Assembly (NCBI RefSeq): GCF_019393635.1
Contig: NC_057864.1
Location: 442,998,822-443,062,821, forward strand
Origin: Dromiciops gliroides
Lineage: Eukaryota > Chordata > Mammalia > Microbiotheria > Microbiotheriidae
Direction: 5' to 3'
Length of the DNA: 64,000 bases
Each line of letters begins with the position of its first letter. Position 1 is the stretch's first letter. This document shows, in pieces, positions 42,101 through 57,100 of the stretch. The translations under genes and the position numbers were made by a program. The notes below the pieces were generated by a model. It saw only the letters and a list, made by a program, of their open reading frames with translations, made no database searches and was not told where the DNA came from.

Positions 42101-45100
42101 TTACTCTTGCCATGTATTCTTTGATCTGGTGACTTTGTCTCCTGGTTATTCCACAAATAAGACACTCCATCTTTTGGCTCTCAGCATTTTCTCTAGCTGT
42201 CCCCCATGTCTGGAATGGGTGGTTTTACTGGGACTGATTACATAGAGAGTATCACTTCCCTAGTCAATTAAATTAAATCAAACAGACATTTATTAAGTAC
42301 TGCCAGGACTTTTGCTGGGTTCTCAGGACTCAAAAACAAAAATAAAAACAATTCTTCCCTTCAAGGAGCTTATGTTTGACTTGGTGGAAGAGAAGGGGAG
42401 AGGTGGTTCTTAATTCAACCAAAAATTGAATTAGCTTTTTGGGTGTAATATCACACTCTTATCTTATCTTGAACTTTCATGAAAATGCCAGGTCTTTTTT
42501 CCAGGTCTGGGAAGCTTGATTGTTGATCACATAGTTCTTTGAAGGGCACAATCTTTCTCTAAAGACTTCTTTCTATTCATGAACTCAATTTTCTCAGTAA
42601 ATTAGGAAGCTAGGAGATAAGATAATCTGCTGAGAGGGAACATTTAAAGATTTGTGGATAGAGAAGATTTGGAAAAGCTACTGTGAAAAATATGATAAAT
42701 ATGTAAAAAATGTAAAAATATGTAAATCAGAAATGAATAAAATCTCCATTTAGTAGTGGTGACATGAGGAAAAGGGGCAGGCTAGTTGAAGCTAAGAACC
42801 ACCTCAGAACTCTGCTGGTTGGTTAACTAGCAAGTTAGCTTGAGGTTACCTTCAGACCAGAGAACAGGCCAGGTGAGAGAAAAACCTGCCCTCCCTCAAA
42901 CCAAAACACATGGGGCCCTCTAAAGTTTGGAACAGTGTAGTTTGGAAGTAGGGTCCCACTGTAAGAGGGAGTTAAAAGGGGGTGGCTAGGTGGCGCAGTG
43001 GATAAAGCACTGACCCTGGATTCAGGAATACCTGAGTTCAAATCCGGCCTCAGACACTTGACACTTACTAGCTGTGTGACCCTGGGCAAGTCACTTAACC
43101 CCCATTGCCCCCCCCCCCACAAAAAAAAAACAACAACAAAAAAGAGGGAGTTAAAAGTCAAGTAAAAAATGGCAAGATGAGCAAGCAAAGAAAGTTGAGA
43201 ACAATAGAAAATTTCTTTAGTGACAAGGAAGATTTAGATACACCCTCAGAAGAGGATAACAACCTCAGGGACCCTACGTCCAAAGCTTCCAAGAAAAATA
43301 TGAATTGGTCTCGGGCCACAGATGCACTCAAAATGGATGTTGAAGAGAAGGTAGGAGAGATAGAAGGAAGATTTAGAGAGGTGGAGGAAAGAATGGAAAG
43401 AGAAATGAGAGCAGTGCAGGAGAGCTATGAGAAAGAAGTCAACAGCTTGAAAAGCCAAATGGAAAAGGAGATAAAAAAGCTGTCTTATGAAAATTATTAC
43501 CTAAGAACTAGAATTGAACAAATGGAAGCTAGCAGTGATGACCTAGTTGAGATTAGATAATGTGAATTTGTAGTTGGATTAATCACCACGGTTTCATGAC
43601 TTCCTCTGTCGTCCTAATGGGGATTGAGGGGTTAAGTTCGTGAATTCCAGTGCAGGTGATTTTTGTTATGTATTTCCATAAATGGCTTCTAGAAGATTTA
43701 GCTAATATTTAGCTAATATTCTGGAAGTTTCTCTCTGGTTCTCTTTGTTTTGTTTTGGTTTGTTTTTTTTGGTGAGGCAATTGGGGTTAAGTGACTTGCC
43801 TAGGGTCACACAGCTAGTAAATATCAAGTGTCTGAGGCCAAATTTGAACTCAGGTCCTCCTGAATCCAGGGCCAGTGCTTTATCCACTGCGCCACCTAGC
43901 TGCCCCTTCTGGTTCTCTTAATATTTCTTGAATACTGGTACATTGCTTGGTATTTATCCATTTTCAAAGAGCTTTTGTTCAACAACTGATATAGCTTTCT
44001 TCCCAGTAATACATGCCAATTCAATTTTTTTTTTAGTATTATGCTGAAAGTTACTTATACCTACCTTGTGACTTTACATTGTGACTTGTGTCATTGTCCT
44101 TTGGGTCATCTGTATTGGTATTGAACTGTTCATGTATTAAGAGGCAGAATGGTACAGTAGAAAGAACAATGGATTTAGAATGAGAGGATTTGAGTTCAAA
44201 TGCTACCTCTGTCACATCTGCCATTTACTGCCCATATGACCTTACTCAAGTTACATAATGTTTCTGGCCCTCAGTTTCCACATCTGTGAAATGAGAAGGT
44301 TGTATTAGATGGCCTCTGACATCCCTTCCTTTCCTAAATCTACGCTCCTATGATTGTACGAACTATCCAAGAATAATGCCAGGAGAGTAAAGGAGTGGAA
44401 GACATGAGTAAAGTATCTGTACTATTTTTTTTTTTAAGTGAGGCAATTGGGGTTAAGTGACTTGCCCACGGTCACACAGGTGGTAAGTGTTGTGTCTGAG
44501 GCTGGATTTGAGCTCAGGTACTCCTGACTCCAGGGCCAGTGCTCTATCCACTGTGCCACCTAGCTGCCCCTGTACTATCTTTTGGTTTAGACAAATTTAA
44601 CTTGACCTGGACCTTTCCCCAGGCCTGGTGGGAACTGGTGTGCTATTTTCTAATGTTGACTCTGGGTAGCTTATCAGCTCCTATGGGACTGTCCTTGGCT
44701 TTTAACTCCTCTTTAGTGGTCATTTAAAGCATGTCCTATCCCATCTGTACTGCAGGGTAACACTTTATGTTAGAAGTAGAATGTGAATAACTGAATGAAT
44801 GAATGAATGAAATAATATATTTAGATTTGCTGTGCCAGTTTTTCTTAAAAATCACTGATTTTGGGCAGCTAGGTGGCGCAGTGGATAAAGCACTGGCCCT
44901 GGATTCAGGAGGACCTGAGTTCAAATTCGGCCTCAGACACTTGACACTAACTAGCTGTGTGACCCTGAGCAAGTCACTTAACCCTCATTGCCCCACAAAA
45001 AAAAACAAAAACAAAAACAAAAATCACTGATTTTTAAAATTATTGTTTCCCATCAATCCTGCTCTTTAAGGTGTTCATTATGAAAGATAGCATGATGTAG

Positions 45101-48100
45101 TTGACAGGGCACTGGACCCATAGGAAGACCTGGGATCAAATCTTGCCTCAGGCATTTATCAACTATGTGACTTTGGGCAAGTTATTTAGCTTTTCTGTAC
45201 TTCAGTTTCCTTATGTGTAAAATGAGGGACTCAATGACCTTTAAGGTCCTTTCTAGTTTTAAATCAATGATATAATGGTTGTTTAAGTATATATTGCTTA
45301 ATTAATTGCTTACTGCTGTATTTTTATTCTCTTATCAAAACCTGTTTCCTCATTAATTTTAATTTAATTTAAAGGACTTGGGCTTTATACAATCTCACAG
45401 CTGATCCTACAATCCTAGGTCTCAATGATTATTCTAATGGTGTGGTATATTCATTTTTTTTCAGGAATTATTTTTTCCTTTATCTCTTTGAAAGTACCAA
45501 GTATGACTTTATTTGCACTTGTCTATGAGTTTAGTTGGAGTTGGAGTTTCTGCCATTGTGCTTATCTTCGTGTTCCTACTAATTTGTGTTACAATATTTG
45601 CTAATTGAACCTATTTTTAAAATGTTAAGATTTTTCATTGATTTAAAAAATTATCTTACTGCTTGTTTCAATTTGTTTTATTTTGGATATTGTTATTGAG
45701 TTGTGTGTGTTTGTGTATTTGTGTATATGAGAGAGAGGGAGACAGACAGTCTGGGCTTAAGCAGGAGGAAACATTATACTATTATTTTGGCATTTTTCTA
45801 ATCTTTGAATATTTCTATGAGGATGTAGAGTAGACTAAAAAATTCATTCTGGAAGGTCAGCTAACAAGAAAGGATATGATTGAAGTTTAAAAAATCATGA
45901 AGAATATGGGTTGATTGAACATGGATTTGTTTACCAATTTCCCATATAATAGAACTAAAAGAGCTGCTCATTCAGTTTTAGAAGATATATTTCAGGGGGC
46001 AGTTAGGTGGCGCAGTGGATAAAGCACCGGCCCTGGATTCAGGAGGACCTGAGTTCAAATCTGGCTTCAGACACTTGACACTTACTAGCTGTGTGACCCT
46101 GGGCAAGTCACTTAACCTTCATTGCCCCACCAAAAAAAAAAAAAGATATATTTCAAGATAAATAGAGATGTTATTTTGTATATTGGGTTCTAAACCTCAA
46201 GAGGTCATACAGACTATAATTGAAATGCAATCAAGAAGGTTTATATAAATTTAATAATAATAATTATGTATCAGATTATATATAAAGGAACAAGCACCTA
46301 GGACAGTACCTATTATATAGTATTTAGTAGTAAATGTTGAATTGAATAATTAAATAAAGCTAAGATTTGAAGAATATTAGCTAGTGCTAGAAAGAACCAT
46401 ATATACATATAAATATATATATATATATAGTCCATTTTTTTTTCTCAGTTGAAAAAACTTAAGTTCCCAAAGTAAAGTATTATGCTTACTCTCATGTAGT
46501 AAGTTACATCTGGGACCAGAATTTTGGTAATTTGGAATATCTATAAGTTTTTAGGCTGACATCATGAAGAGTGAAGGTATTTGTTCAAAAATGACTCTTT
46601 GTGCTGGCTTCACAGCTAGAATGCTAGACTGCATGGTTCATTCACCTATTGATTTGACCCAGTTTGATATTTTAAGATGTTCTGTGTGTTTTTAGTCTTG
46701 CTACATTTATATTTAATTTTTTTTTTTTTTGGTGAGGCAGTTGGGGTCAAGTGACTTGCCCAGGGTCACACAGCCAGCAAGTGTCAAGTGTCCAAGGCCA
46801 GACCCGAACCCAGGTCCTCCTGAATCCAGGGCTGGCGCTCCATCCACTGCGCCACCTAGCTGCCCCTTATATTTAGTTTTAAACTTAATTTTTTGTATTT
46901 TTTGTATTAATAATAGATGAGTATGAAAGGGAAGAAACTAGACAACTATATTCAGATCTAAATAATAATATTGAGGTAAGTGTTAGAAAATTTAAGGATT
47001 TTAAATTTTAAAGTGAACACAAAATTTCCTAATAATCTTTATCAGGATCATATGGACAATTATTAATTTAAAAGCTTAGTTCATTATTTAAATAATTTTA
47101 TTGTGTGAATGTTATTTTTTTAAAAAGGTTATTTCCATCTAAATTTCCATGGCCTTTTAAATATTAAATCAACAAGTTTAATAGCTATTAAGTGTCTCCA
47201 CTATACTATGTACTGGCGATACAAAGTTGAAAATAAAATATTTCTTGCCCTCATGAACTTAGAGTTTCGTGGGGGTAGGAGAGGCAGTGTATTCATGAAT
47301 AAGTATATATAAAATATAGAAGTGTGATGATTGGGGGCAAGGAAAGGTATGAGTATCTGGAGGGATTAGACAAACCATCAGTGTTGAAGATGCTGCTTAG
47401 TGAGTGAGAGGAGGTGTAGGCACTGAGTATAAATAAGTTTTTCAAGGATTGTAGCTGAGAAAAGGAGAAATAGAGGATGATACTTAGTAGGGTTAGTAAT
47501 AAGATAAAGTCAAGGTTTTATAGGAAGGGGAGATATGGGCACCAAAGATAAAACTTGTTTACTTTGCTATTTATTTTGCAAAAGTACCTAGTGGTAATAC
47601 CACCAATAGCATCTGGTCCAAATAGGAGTTTTAAAATTCTGTCTTTGTCATGTCTTAAAGGTTTCCAACATCTTATTTATATTATTATTGTTAAATATAG
47701 ATTATGTTTATTTGACTATCCTGTTTTCATATTTAAATTTTGTTCATTTTCCTGCAAGCTGTCATATTTCAAGATTCCAAATATAATCTCTACAAGTTAT
47801 ATTTTATATTGCAGAAAATGGTACAAGCTTTTGAAGAACTTCGAGTAGGAGCTGAAAGTTGCAGACAGCAAATGCATTTTAAGCGTAAGGATCCCATTTA
47901 ATATTTACAGTACTCTTCTTGTAGCTGCTATGGCATAAGAGAGGATATGAGCTGTAATATATAATCTGATAAGAATTTAGAGGTTACAGATTATCAATGA
48001 TTTTTTACTTTGAAATTTTGAATTTTTATCGTCTTCCAGTATAACATGATTCTTACTAAATTAAAAATATTTTCTGATTATTGTTACTGCTTATAATTAA

Positions 48101-51100
48101 AATATACAAATTACTAGCATATGTACATTCAAATAAGGCATTCCAGTTTTATGCCAGAGATAGTTATACTGTCCTTCTTGATAAAGAGTTGAAAAGAATA
48201 AAATTTAATTAATAAAATGTGTGCTACCAAGATAATTGTGACATTTTATAAAGTAACTGTAATTTTAATTTTCACTTCAATAAGCATTTATTATAGTATT
48301 TAATAACATTAAATACATATTTGAATATTTATAGTATATAGCATAAGTTTATACATGACAAGTATTATAAAATATGTGAATAAAGCTTAGTGTAAGGACA
48401 GGGTAGCAAAGTCACTACCGACCCGTGAAGAATTACAAATGCATTATGTCAATATAAGCAATTATTATTCAAAGTGATAGTAATAATTTTAGCTGATTGT
48501 GAATTTCTGGTATTTAACATAAAACCAAAATATGTAAGTATGTAAATTCTAAATATTGATATTATAATGGGAAGTTATCCAACTATTTTAAGTCTTTGAA
48601 GCATATTTTAATTTAAATCTTGAGTATATGTTATTTTATCTCTAAAGTAAAGGAAGCATGTGAAAAAATTGAACAACTTGAGAAAGAACACATAAAAGAA
48701 GTACATGATAAGGAAAAGAAGGTTTGTGTGTGTTTTTTTAAACAACTATGTATTTATATTTGTACATTTGCCAGTTCTCTGGGTGAAATGTGAAAATGTG
48801 AAAGTCCCACCCCACTCCATGCCTCTTTACCCCAAAATCAGTTGATTTTTATCTTCTAACTATTTAATTTGGTTTGATGGGAAATTTTTGATAGTTTGAA
48901 GATTTAAAACATTTATTAAACTTCCATTCTAATGGATTTCCAACCCTTGGCCCACAAATGTTCATAGGCTCACAAAATTTCCATTATTTACTAATACTTT
49001 CATCATCTGCCTGTGGCCATCTCCTACTTTCCTTCCTAACAGTGAGATAATAGAACATTGTCTGCAGAAAACTCTTGATTGTCCCACCAATCTACATTTT
49101 CATGAAAACTGAATTAAGAAATTGTTGATTTCTCCACATTTTGAAAGATCAAACAAAATTCATAAAAGATATGAGATTGTCTTCTCTACTTTTGACAGAG
49201 AGCACACTCTAGCAATTGTCTGGGTAATTGCAAATCCACATCACTATACCATGTCTTCATGCTAGGATTAAATCTATTTGGAAAACCTCTCTTTCTCTGT
49301 CAAGGTGATTTTGAAAAATCACTTCTTTTTCTCACTCCATTGATTTTTAACCAAATAATCTGCATTATTGAAATATATTGTTACCAGCTTTGGTTTAGGT
49401 GTATTCCATCCCTGTCATTCCTACATTTTTAGCAATGATTCAGAAATCTAAATCCCATTTTCTCAAATACAATCTTCTTTTCTTGTTGTTCACCTTTCCA
49501 CATCAGTTTTTCTATTCTCTATCCCTTACCTTCAATTGATAGCAGTGATGAAAACACCTGTAGTCTGTAGTCTTTTCTTTGTTGTCCAAGACTTTGTAAT
49601 CTTTGACAGACCTTTTGAAATATCCAGATACTCAATTGTGGATAACTGATATGTATGTATGTATGTATGTACATGTATATGTGTGTATCTCTCTATCAGT
49701 CTATCTATCATCTATCATCTATCCATCTATCTACCCATCTACCCACTCATCTATCTATCTATCCATATCTATTTATCTATCTATCTCACTATTCAAATGG
49801 TACCATTACATTATGATCACATGGGCAGAAAGGTGGATAGAGTGCCTGGCTTGGAGTCAGTAAGACTCATCTTCTTGAGTTCAAATCTCTGGCCTCAGAT
49901 ACTTACTAGCTGTGTGACCCTGGGTGAGTCACTTAACTCTGTTTGCCTCAGTTTCCTCATCTGTAAAATGAGCTGGAGAAGGAAATGGCAGACTACTCCA
50001 GTGTCTTTGCCAAGTAAACCCAAAATGGGATCATGAAGAGTTGGACACAACTGAAGATGACTGAACAATAAGAAAAATCACTGGTTGGGAACTCATGCTT
50101 GTTTATTATTTTCTTTTTACCCTCAAGGGGCTATAGAATCATAGATCATTAAAACTAGAAGAGACCTTAGTCTAAGTCAGTCACTTAATAGAAACAGGTT
50201 TAAAGTGGTGAAATAATTTGCTTAAGGTCATATAGCTAGTAAATGATATAATGAAGAAACTGAATCTACCACTTTTGATTCCAGGTTCAGTACTCTTTTT
50301 CTACCACATCAAACCTGAAAGGGACTTCTCTTTGCTTATTTAGCTAGACAATTATTATTCCCTAAAATAAAGAGGAGACTTGGGCTATTTTTAAATTTAT
50401 ATAGTATTTTTACTTTTTGGCATTCAGTTGAGTTCAGTGGAAAAAGTGTATGACTTTTTGGTAATCTAGGTTATTGTATAGATGATGTTTTAGAAATCCA
50501 TTTTTCTACCTGATTCTTTTTGTGTGTATTTAAGTTCGTGTGTGTGTGTGTGTCTATATATGTACATATCTACACACACATACATACAGGGTGGGCTGAA
50601 AGTCATGAATATTTAATAGCTTCTTTATATTTTTGTTTTACATTTATAATACCATAGCATTGTATATGTAGGAAATGAATTTACATTATGTGAAAAAATT
50701 AAATCTTGTAGATGGCGAAAAGTAAAGAAAAATAGTTTTTATAATTTATTAAAACATCAGACCCCTTTGTGACTTTTGGCCCACCCTGTATGGATATAGG
50801 TATAGGTATAGGTTGTAAGGGCCAAATTTGATATTGAGAGCGTTAATTGGACAGTTTGCTGTAATATTGGGGTAAGAAAGGAGATTAACAGCCTTTTTTA
50901 AAAACAAAACAAAACAGGGTTTATTAATGGGAACAAATAAAAAACACAAGTAAGGTTAATGGAACTAGGGACAAAGAAAAAGACCTGTTCTCATCAGGTT
51001 TCTAGTCATGGCAGGGCTTCCCTCATTATAATTTGGCCAGGCCCATGAAGGAATTCGGGTGTCTGGCGTGAGGCCAGTGCACACAGGCGCTTCAGGACCT

Positions 51101-54100
51101 TCAATCCCAGCCAAAGATGGGGTCACAGAAACCCCAAATCACAACCAGTTCCTTACAAGATACAGGTATAGGTATAGATATAGGAATAGGTATAGGTATA
51201 TGTACACACACACATATATAGTGGCTATATTAAATATTTAATTTCTTTTAGAATTTGTTCACCTCTATAATCTACTTTATCTGAAAATTAAAAATGAATG
51301 TTTGCATTAAAATTTGAATTACCTAACTTATTTTATTTTAACTCACTTTAAAAGGATTCTTTAAAATATTTGTTGACTATACATAAGGAATAATTTCACT
51401 TTTAAGATTTGGAGATTCAAAATTTGAAAATAAAGAAAATTTATGTTAAAATGTTCATATATATAATTTATTTTTATTTCATTAGGTATCACAATTATTG
51501 ATACAGAATGATGAGAAAGAAATGAAAATTAAAGATTTAAAATTGCTGCTACAAGAATACAATGACAAAATTAAACAATTTCAAGAAAAAATGAGTAAGA
51601 ATTTTATGTTGAAATTTAATGATTTTCTTATATCACTCTAATTTCTTTACCAAATTTCCCCCCTAATTTTCTTATTCCATGTAAAAAATCCATTTTTTGA
51701 GTTCTCCTAGGAATTCTTTTTGGGATTGTGTCCAATTCTTATTTTTCTTTGAGACTTGGATTTCATTATCTTCTGAGTTTGTGTCTTGATCTTCCCTGTT
51801 TCCATAATAAATTTGTATTGTCTGTTGTTTGTTGTTGTTGCTCATTTTCCAACCTATTTCTTAACTTTGTGTTAAAGTTGGGCTCTGTTACTGTAGTAGA
51901 AGAGGCACTGTCCCAAGCTTCAGTTTTTTCATGCTGCTATTTTCAGAGCTAGTTCTGGGGTACTGTAAGTTTTTGGTTCTTCAAAGGTGGTATGATCCAA
52001 GGAGAAATATGGTACTGTTCTCCTGCCCTGTGCTGCAGTCTGTGATCAATCACAAGCACTCTTCTCTACTCTGGAACTGTGACTAGGGTCCCTAAACTCC
52101 TATAGCTACAAGTGTAATGAGGTAATGTTCCTCCTTGTCCCTATGACTGGGACCTGGAACTAAATATGGGCAGTGGACAACTGAGTACTGCACCCAGTGC
52201 CAGCAAAGGGTTCCCATAATCTCCTTCTGACCAGTTGTCCAACCCACTTACTGTCAGTGGGTGCTACTACTGCTTTCACTAATGCAACTGCCTCCAAGGT
52301 TTGCTGTTGACACCTTGGTGCCTACCCTGCATGGTCTGCACCGGGCTTCAGGTCTGACCATCACCCTGATGAAATAGATCTTTCCTCCCAACCTCCTAAG
52401 TTGTCCTAGGCTAAAAAATTGTTTCATTCTGACATTTTGTTGGTCCTGTTGCTCCAGAATTTTATATGATGTGTTATTTTTATATTGTTTAGAGGAGAAT
52501 TTGGGAAAGCTCATGTAAGTCCTTGCCTTTACCCCACCATCTTGGCTTTGCCCTGCCCCCTCCCCCCACCAGTTATCCAGTTATCTTTTCCTTGACAAGT
52601 TGGGTGATGTTTTCTCAATTCTCACTCTCTACCTATTTGCTTCATTTGATATTGATGATATAATTTCTTCATGGATGCTCTCTCTTCTAGGGTTTTTATG
52701 GCACTATTGGTTCTTTTCCTACCTGTCTAACCACTTGTTCTTAGACTCTTGTGCTATCTCATCATCCATATAACTGTGGGTGCTCTCCCATGGCCTGTCC
52801 TGGGCCCTCTTCTTTTCTCTAGACTCACTCTTTTGGTGATCTGATCAACTCTAATGGATTTACTTATAATCTCTATGCAGATGACTTACAGTTCTATATA
52901 TCCAGTTCCCCCCCCCAATCTTTTATCTTGAGCTTTACAAGTACTACATCACTAATTACCTATTAAATATTTCAGACTGTATATTCTGGAGATATCTCAA
53001 GCTTAATATGTACAAAAAAGGATTTAATGTCTTTCCCCAAACTCATGTTTCTTCCAAATGCCTATTTCTGTTGAATACAAAGCATTTTTCCAGTCTTTGA
53101 GTTTCATAATTTTAGTGTTATCCATGACTCGTTATTCTCTTTTATCCCACATTTCCAATTACCAAATCCTGCCATTTTTACCTCCACAATACATCTCACA
53201 TCTGCTCCCTTCTGTCTATCATGCAGCTTCACTTTAGTGTCTTATCACCTCTCAACTAGATTATTGCACTATTCATTGTTCCTCCTGTCTCCAGGCTCTC
53301 CCTCTCCAGTTTGTTGTATATGTTGCTGCCAAAGTGATTTTCCTTAGGCACTGATTGGACCATTTCATTCCCTTATTCAGTAAATTCCAGTGACTTCATA
53401 TTGCCCTTAGTATTAAATATGAACTTTCCTAACTTATAAAGACCTTCACAGTGCATCTCTTTAACTCCACCTCATAGATTCTCTCTTTTTTATTCAAGAC
53501 TATATGAAGTCTTTCCTGATCCATCCTCACCAACTGCTAGTACTTCCTCTCTCAAATTACTTTTTATTTAACTACCTTGTATTTATTCCCTTCATATTTA
53601 TTCTGTATTTACTTATCTAAGTTGTTTCCTCCCCTATTAGATTATAAAATCCTTTGAGAAGAGGGATTGTTTCATTGTTAATTCTTTGTATTTGTGTCCT
53701 TAGGGTTTAGTTCCTGGCACTGTTCTAGTAGGTATTTAATAAATACTTGATTGATTGATCATGATGGTTAATATCTTCCATGTAAGAATATGCTATTTTT
53801 TCTTGTTTTTAGTAGTGATGATGGGTTATTGTTGAGCCAGTCACATATTGTTGCATGTGATCAATGGTATCCATTTCTGAGAGGGTAGGTCAAGGCAACA
53901 AAGTAGTCTATAGCAGATTTTTTTCTTTGCCTGAAACCAATGGGCTTTATAGGCATCATATCTGCAGCATTATTAGTGGTATATGATCTAACGAAGTTAA
54001 TTGACTGCTCTAGACAAAATTGATTTCTAGGTCTTTTCAATTACTGATATTTTTCTGTGACACTCTTCACAGATGTAAGCTAGATAATAATTTCAGAGAA

Positions 54101-57100
54101 ACACATCACTAGATCAGTCACAGAAGCTCTTGAGAACTATCTCATAGAGGGGTTATGATTCATTTTAGTAGAGAGAATGGAAACCCTAAAGATTCTTAAA
54201 ATATTAAAGAAATAGGGTAAATTATCTTTTAGTATATCTTTTCTACTAACATTTGATATTTCTTTATGTTCTTTTAGAATGGCAAAATGAAAACTTAAAA
54301 GAATCAAAAGACCAACAGGATCACTTGATGTCAGAATTAGAAGAAATTAAAATGTCTTTGCAAAAAAGTGAGGTATGCTTTATGTCATTTTAAATATTCT
54401 TTATAGGCAATAAAACCCAGTAAACAGACTTTTTGAATACTACTTTGTGCATAATATGAAGTCTTTGACCTCAAAGAATTCACAATCTAGGTGGTGAGAC
54501 AGATAGACATCTAAAAAGGTAATCATCAACAAACAGTCACCAAGCATTTATTAATTACTTCTTGTGTCTCAGGCACTATATTAGGAGTTAGGGATGCAAA
54601 GATATAAATAAAATACTAAGAGATAGTTAATAATATTATGTGTCAAATGAGTGATATACGTGAAAAAAAGATATAAGTGAATAATTTTGTATTATTTATA
54701 TATCATTTGGTACTATAATTTTTGGAATATGTATCATATCTTGTCTTTCACTTAGACTGCAACCTCAGTGAATTCAAGGATCATGTTTCATTTCAACGTT
54801 GTGTCTCCTACATTGCTCTGAATAGGGCCCTGAATATAGTCAGACCTTAATAAATGTTGGTTTAAGTAAAAATGTTTTATGAATTCGTAGAAGCAAGAGA
54901 TCATTGTGGGTTGGAGTAACGTTGGAAGGTTTTCCTTCAGAGGAAGGATTTCAGCTGGGCTTTAAAGGAAAGGTACTATATAGAGTTCAACAAACATTTA
55001 TTGTATTCCTAATGTAATGCCAAATAGAGGTGATATGGTGGAGGTGGTGAAGGTTAATACTAATAGTTATCAACGCTCCTTCCTATCTCTCTTTTGTCTT
55101 TGGAAATTTAATCACCCTCACTCTAGTACAACCATTAGTTCATTTTCTTTTAGCTTAAGGGCCATATAATTACTCCTTAGCAATATGGGACCTTCTATGT
55201 TACTTTATTGGTTTTACATTAAAAATTATGACCACCATGGCAATTGCACAGAACCCTTAGTTGGAAAAATTTCTAACATTTAGGTAGAGGCTCGCCCTCT
55301 GCCTTAATTTCAATGTATTTTTATCTTTAACATCCTGGCCTTTTTTTTTTTTTTTTTTTTTTTTTTCTGGCATATTATTTTTTTTTTATTATTTTTTTTT
55401 GAGATATTTTATTTTTTCCGTTACATGTAAAGATAGTTCTCAACTTTTGTTTATACATGCTTTACAATTTCAGATTTTTCTCCCTCCCTCCCTCCCCTCC
55501 CTCCCCCCTCCCCTAGACAGCAGGTAATCTGATATAGGTTATATCTATATATATCTATACATATACATATAGATATATATATACACACACATATATATAC
55601 ACATAATAACATTAATCCTATTTCTGCATTAATCCTGTTACAAGAGAAAGAATCAGAGCAGTGATGCAAAACCTCAAAATAGAAAAAAAAAAACAACAGC
55701 ACCCAAAACAAAAGAAATAATATGGTTCAATCAGCATCTATACTCCACAGTTCTTTCTTTCTTTTTTTTTCTTGGATTTGGAGATCCTCTTCTATCATGA
55801 GTTCCCTGGAACTCTTCTGTACCATTGCATTGGTGAGAAGAATATAGTCCATCACAGTAGGTCAACACTCAATGTTGATGATACTGTGTACAATGTTCTT
55901 CTGGTTCTGCTCATCTCACTCATCATCAGCTCACGTAAGACCCTCCAGGTTTCTCTGAACTCTTCCTGCTCATCATTTCTTACAGCACAATAGTATTCCA
56001 TTGTATTCATATACCACAACTTGTCCAGCCATTCCCCAATTGATGGGCACCCCCTCAACTTCCAATTCCTTGCTACCACGTAAAGAGCAGCTATAAATAT
56101 TTTTGTACATGTGGGTCCCTTTCCCCCTTCCATGATTTCTTTGGGCAAAAGACCTAAAAGTGGGATTGCTGGGTCATAGGGTATGCACAGCTTTATCGCC
56201 CTTTGGGCATAATTCCAAATTGCTCTCCAGAATGGTTGGATCAGCTCACAGCTCCACCAACAATGCATTAGTGTTCCAATTTTCCCACAGCCTCTCCAAC
56301 ATTTATTATCTTCCTTTTTTGTCATTTTAGCCAATTTGATAGGTGTCAGGTGGTACCTCAGAGTTGTTTTAATTTGCATCTCTCTAATCATTAGAGATTT
56401 AGAGCATTTTTTCATATGGGAATAGATAGCTTTGGACATCCTGGCCTTTTAATAGTTGAGTCAAAATCCAGGTTCATGAAGACATTTGGGTAAAGAAGTG
56501 AGCAAAGTATGTTACAGTATCTGTTAACAGATAGACATAAGAAGGGGAACTTGGGGAAAGAGCCGACATTTTCTTGGACTTTCCTCAGTCCATGAAGAAG
56601 TGGATAAAACTGGTGATATTAAGCCCAAGTCTCTTACTCTAAGATACCTGTAAGGCCAATGGTCTTCCTTGATTCCTCCCTTCTTTGCCACAACTCAGTT
56701 AAATTTGTTCTTCTTCCTTTTTCCTGTGGTCTTTCTGTTGCTAATTCTTTCTGGCTTAGGGCTGGGGAGACTGACCTTATTGTTCCTGTTACTTATCTAT
56801 TTGAAGTTTCTACCATTTTTCTTCTCAGTAGGAATCTCAGATTGTGTGTGTTAGCTCAGAGTGTTGCTCACTTTTGCCTTCTGGCTCAAAGATCACAATA
56901 ATGCCAAATTGATCTTAAGGTGAGGAATTCTATCTTCAGAAGGGGAATGCTTGATCCTGAGAACTACAAACCCCAAAATGCCAGTCAGTTCTCAAACCCT
57001 TACTACTTTAAATAGATATGACTGATACCACACATCATATAGAGGAAAATTACAGAGACTGCAACAAAACTTATCTATTTAAGCTGAAAACTTTTCTTTT

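Noticed and set aside
43105-43560. 151-residue reading frame as a novel coiled-coil gene
   Set aside because: Its first codons come from a SINE tail, and the remainder is an L1 ORF1 start.
49651-49792. Clustered short repeats as a CRISPR array
   Set aside because: Simple tetranucleotide units without spacers, in a vertebrate genome.
49603-50036. Tyr/Ile/Ser-rich frames
   Set aside because: Translations of TATG/TATC microsatellites running into a SINE.
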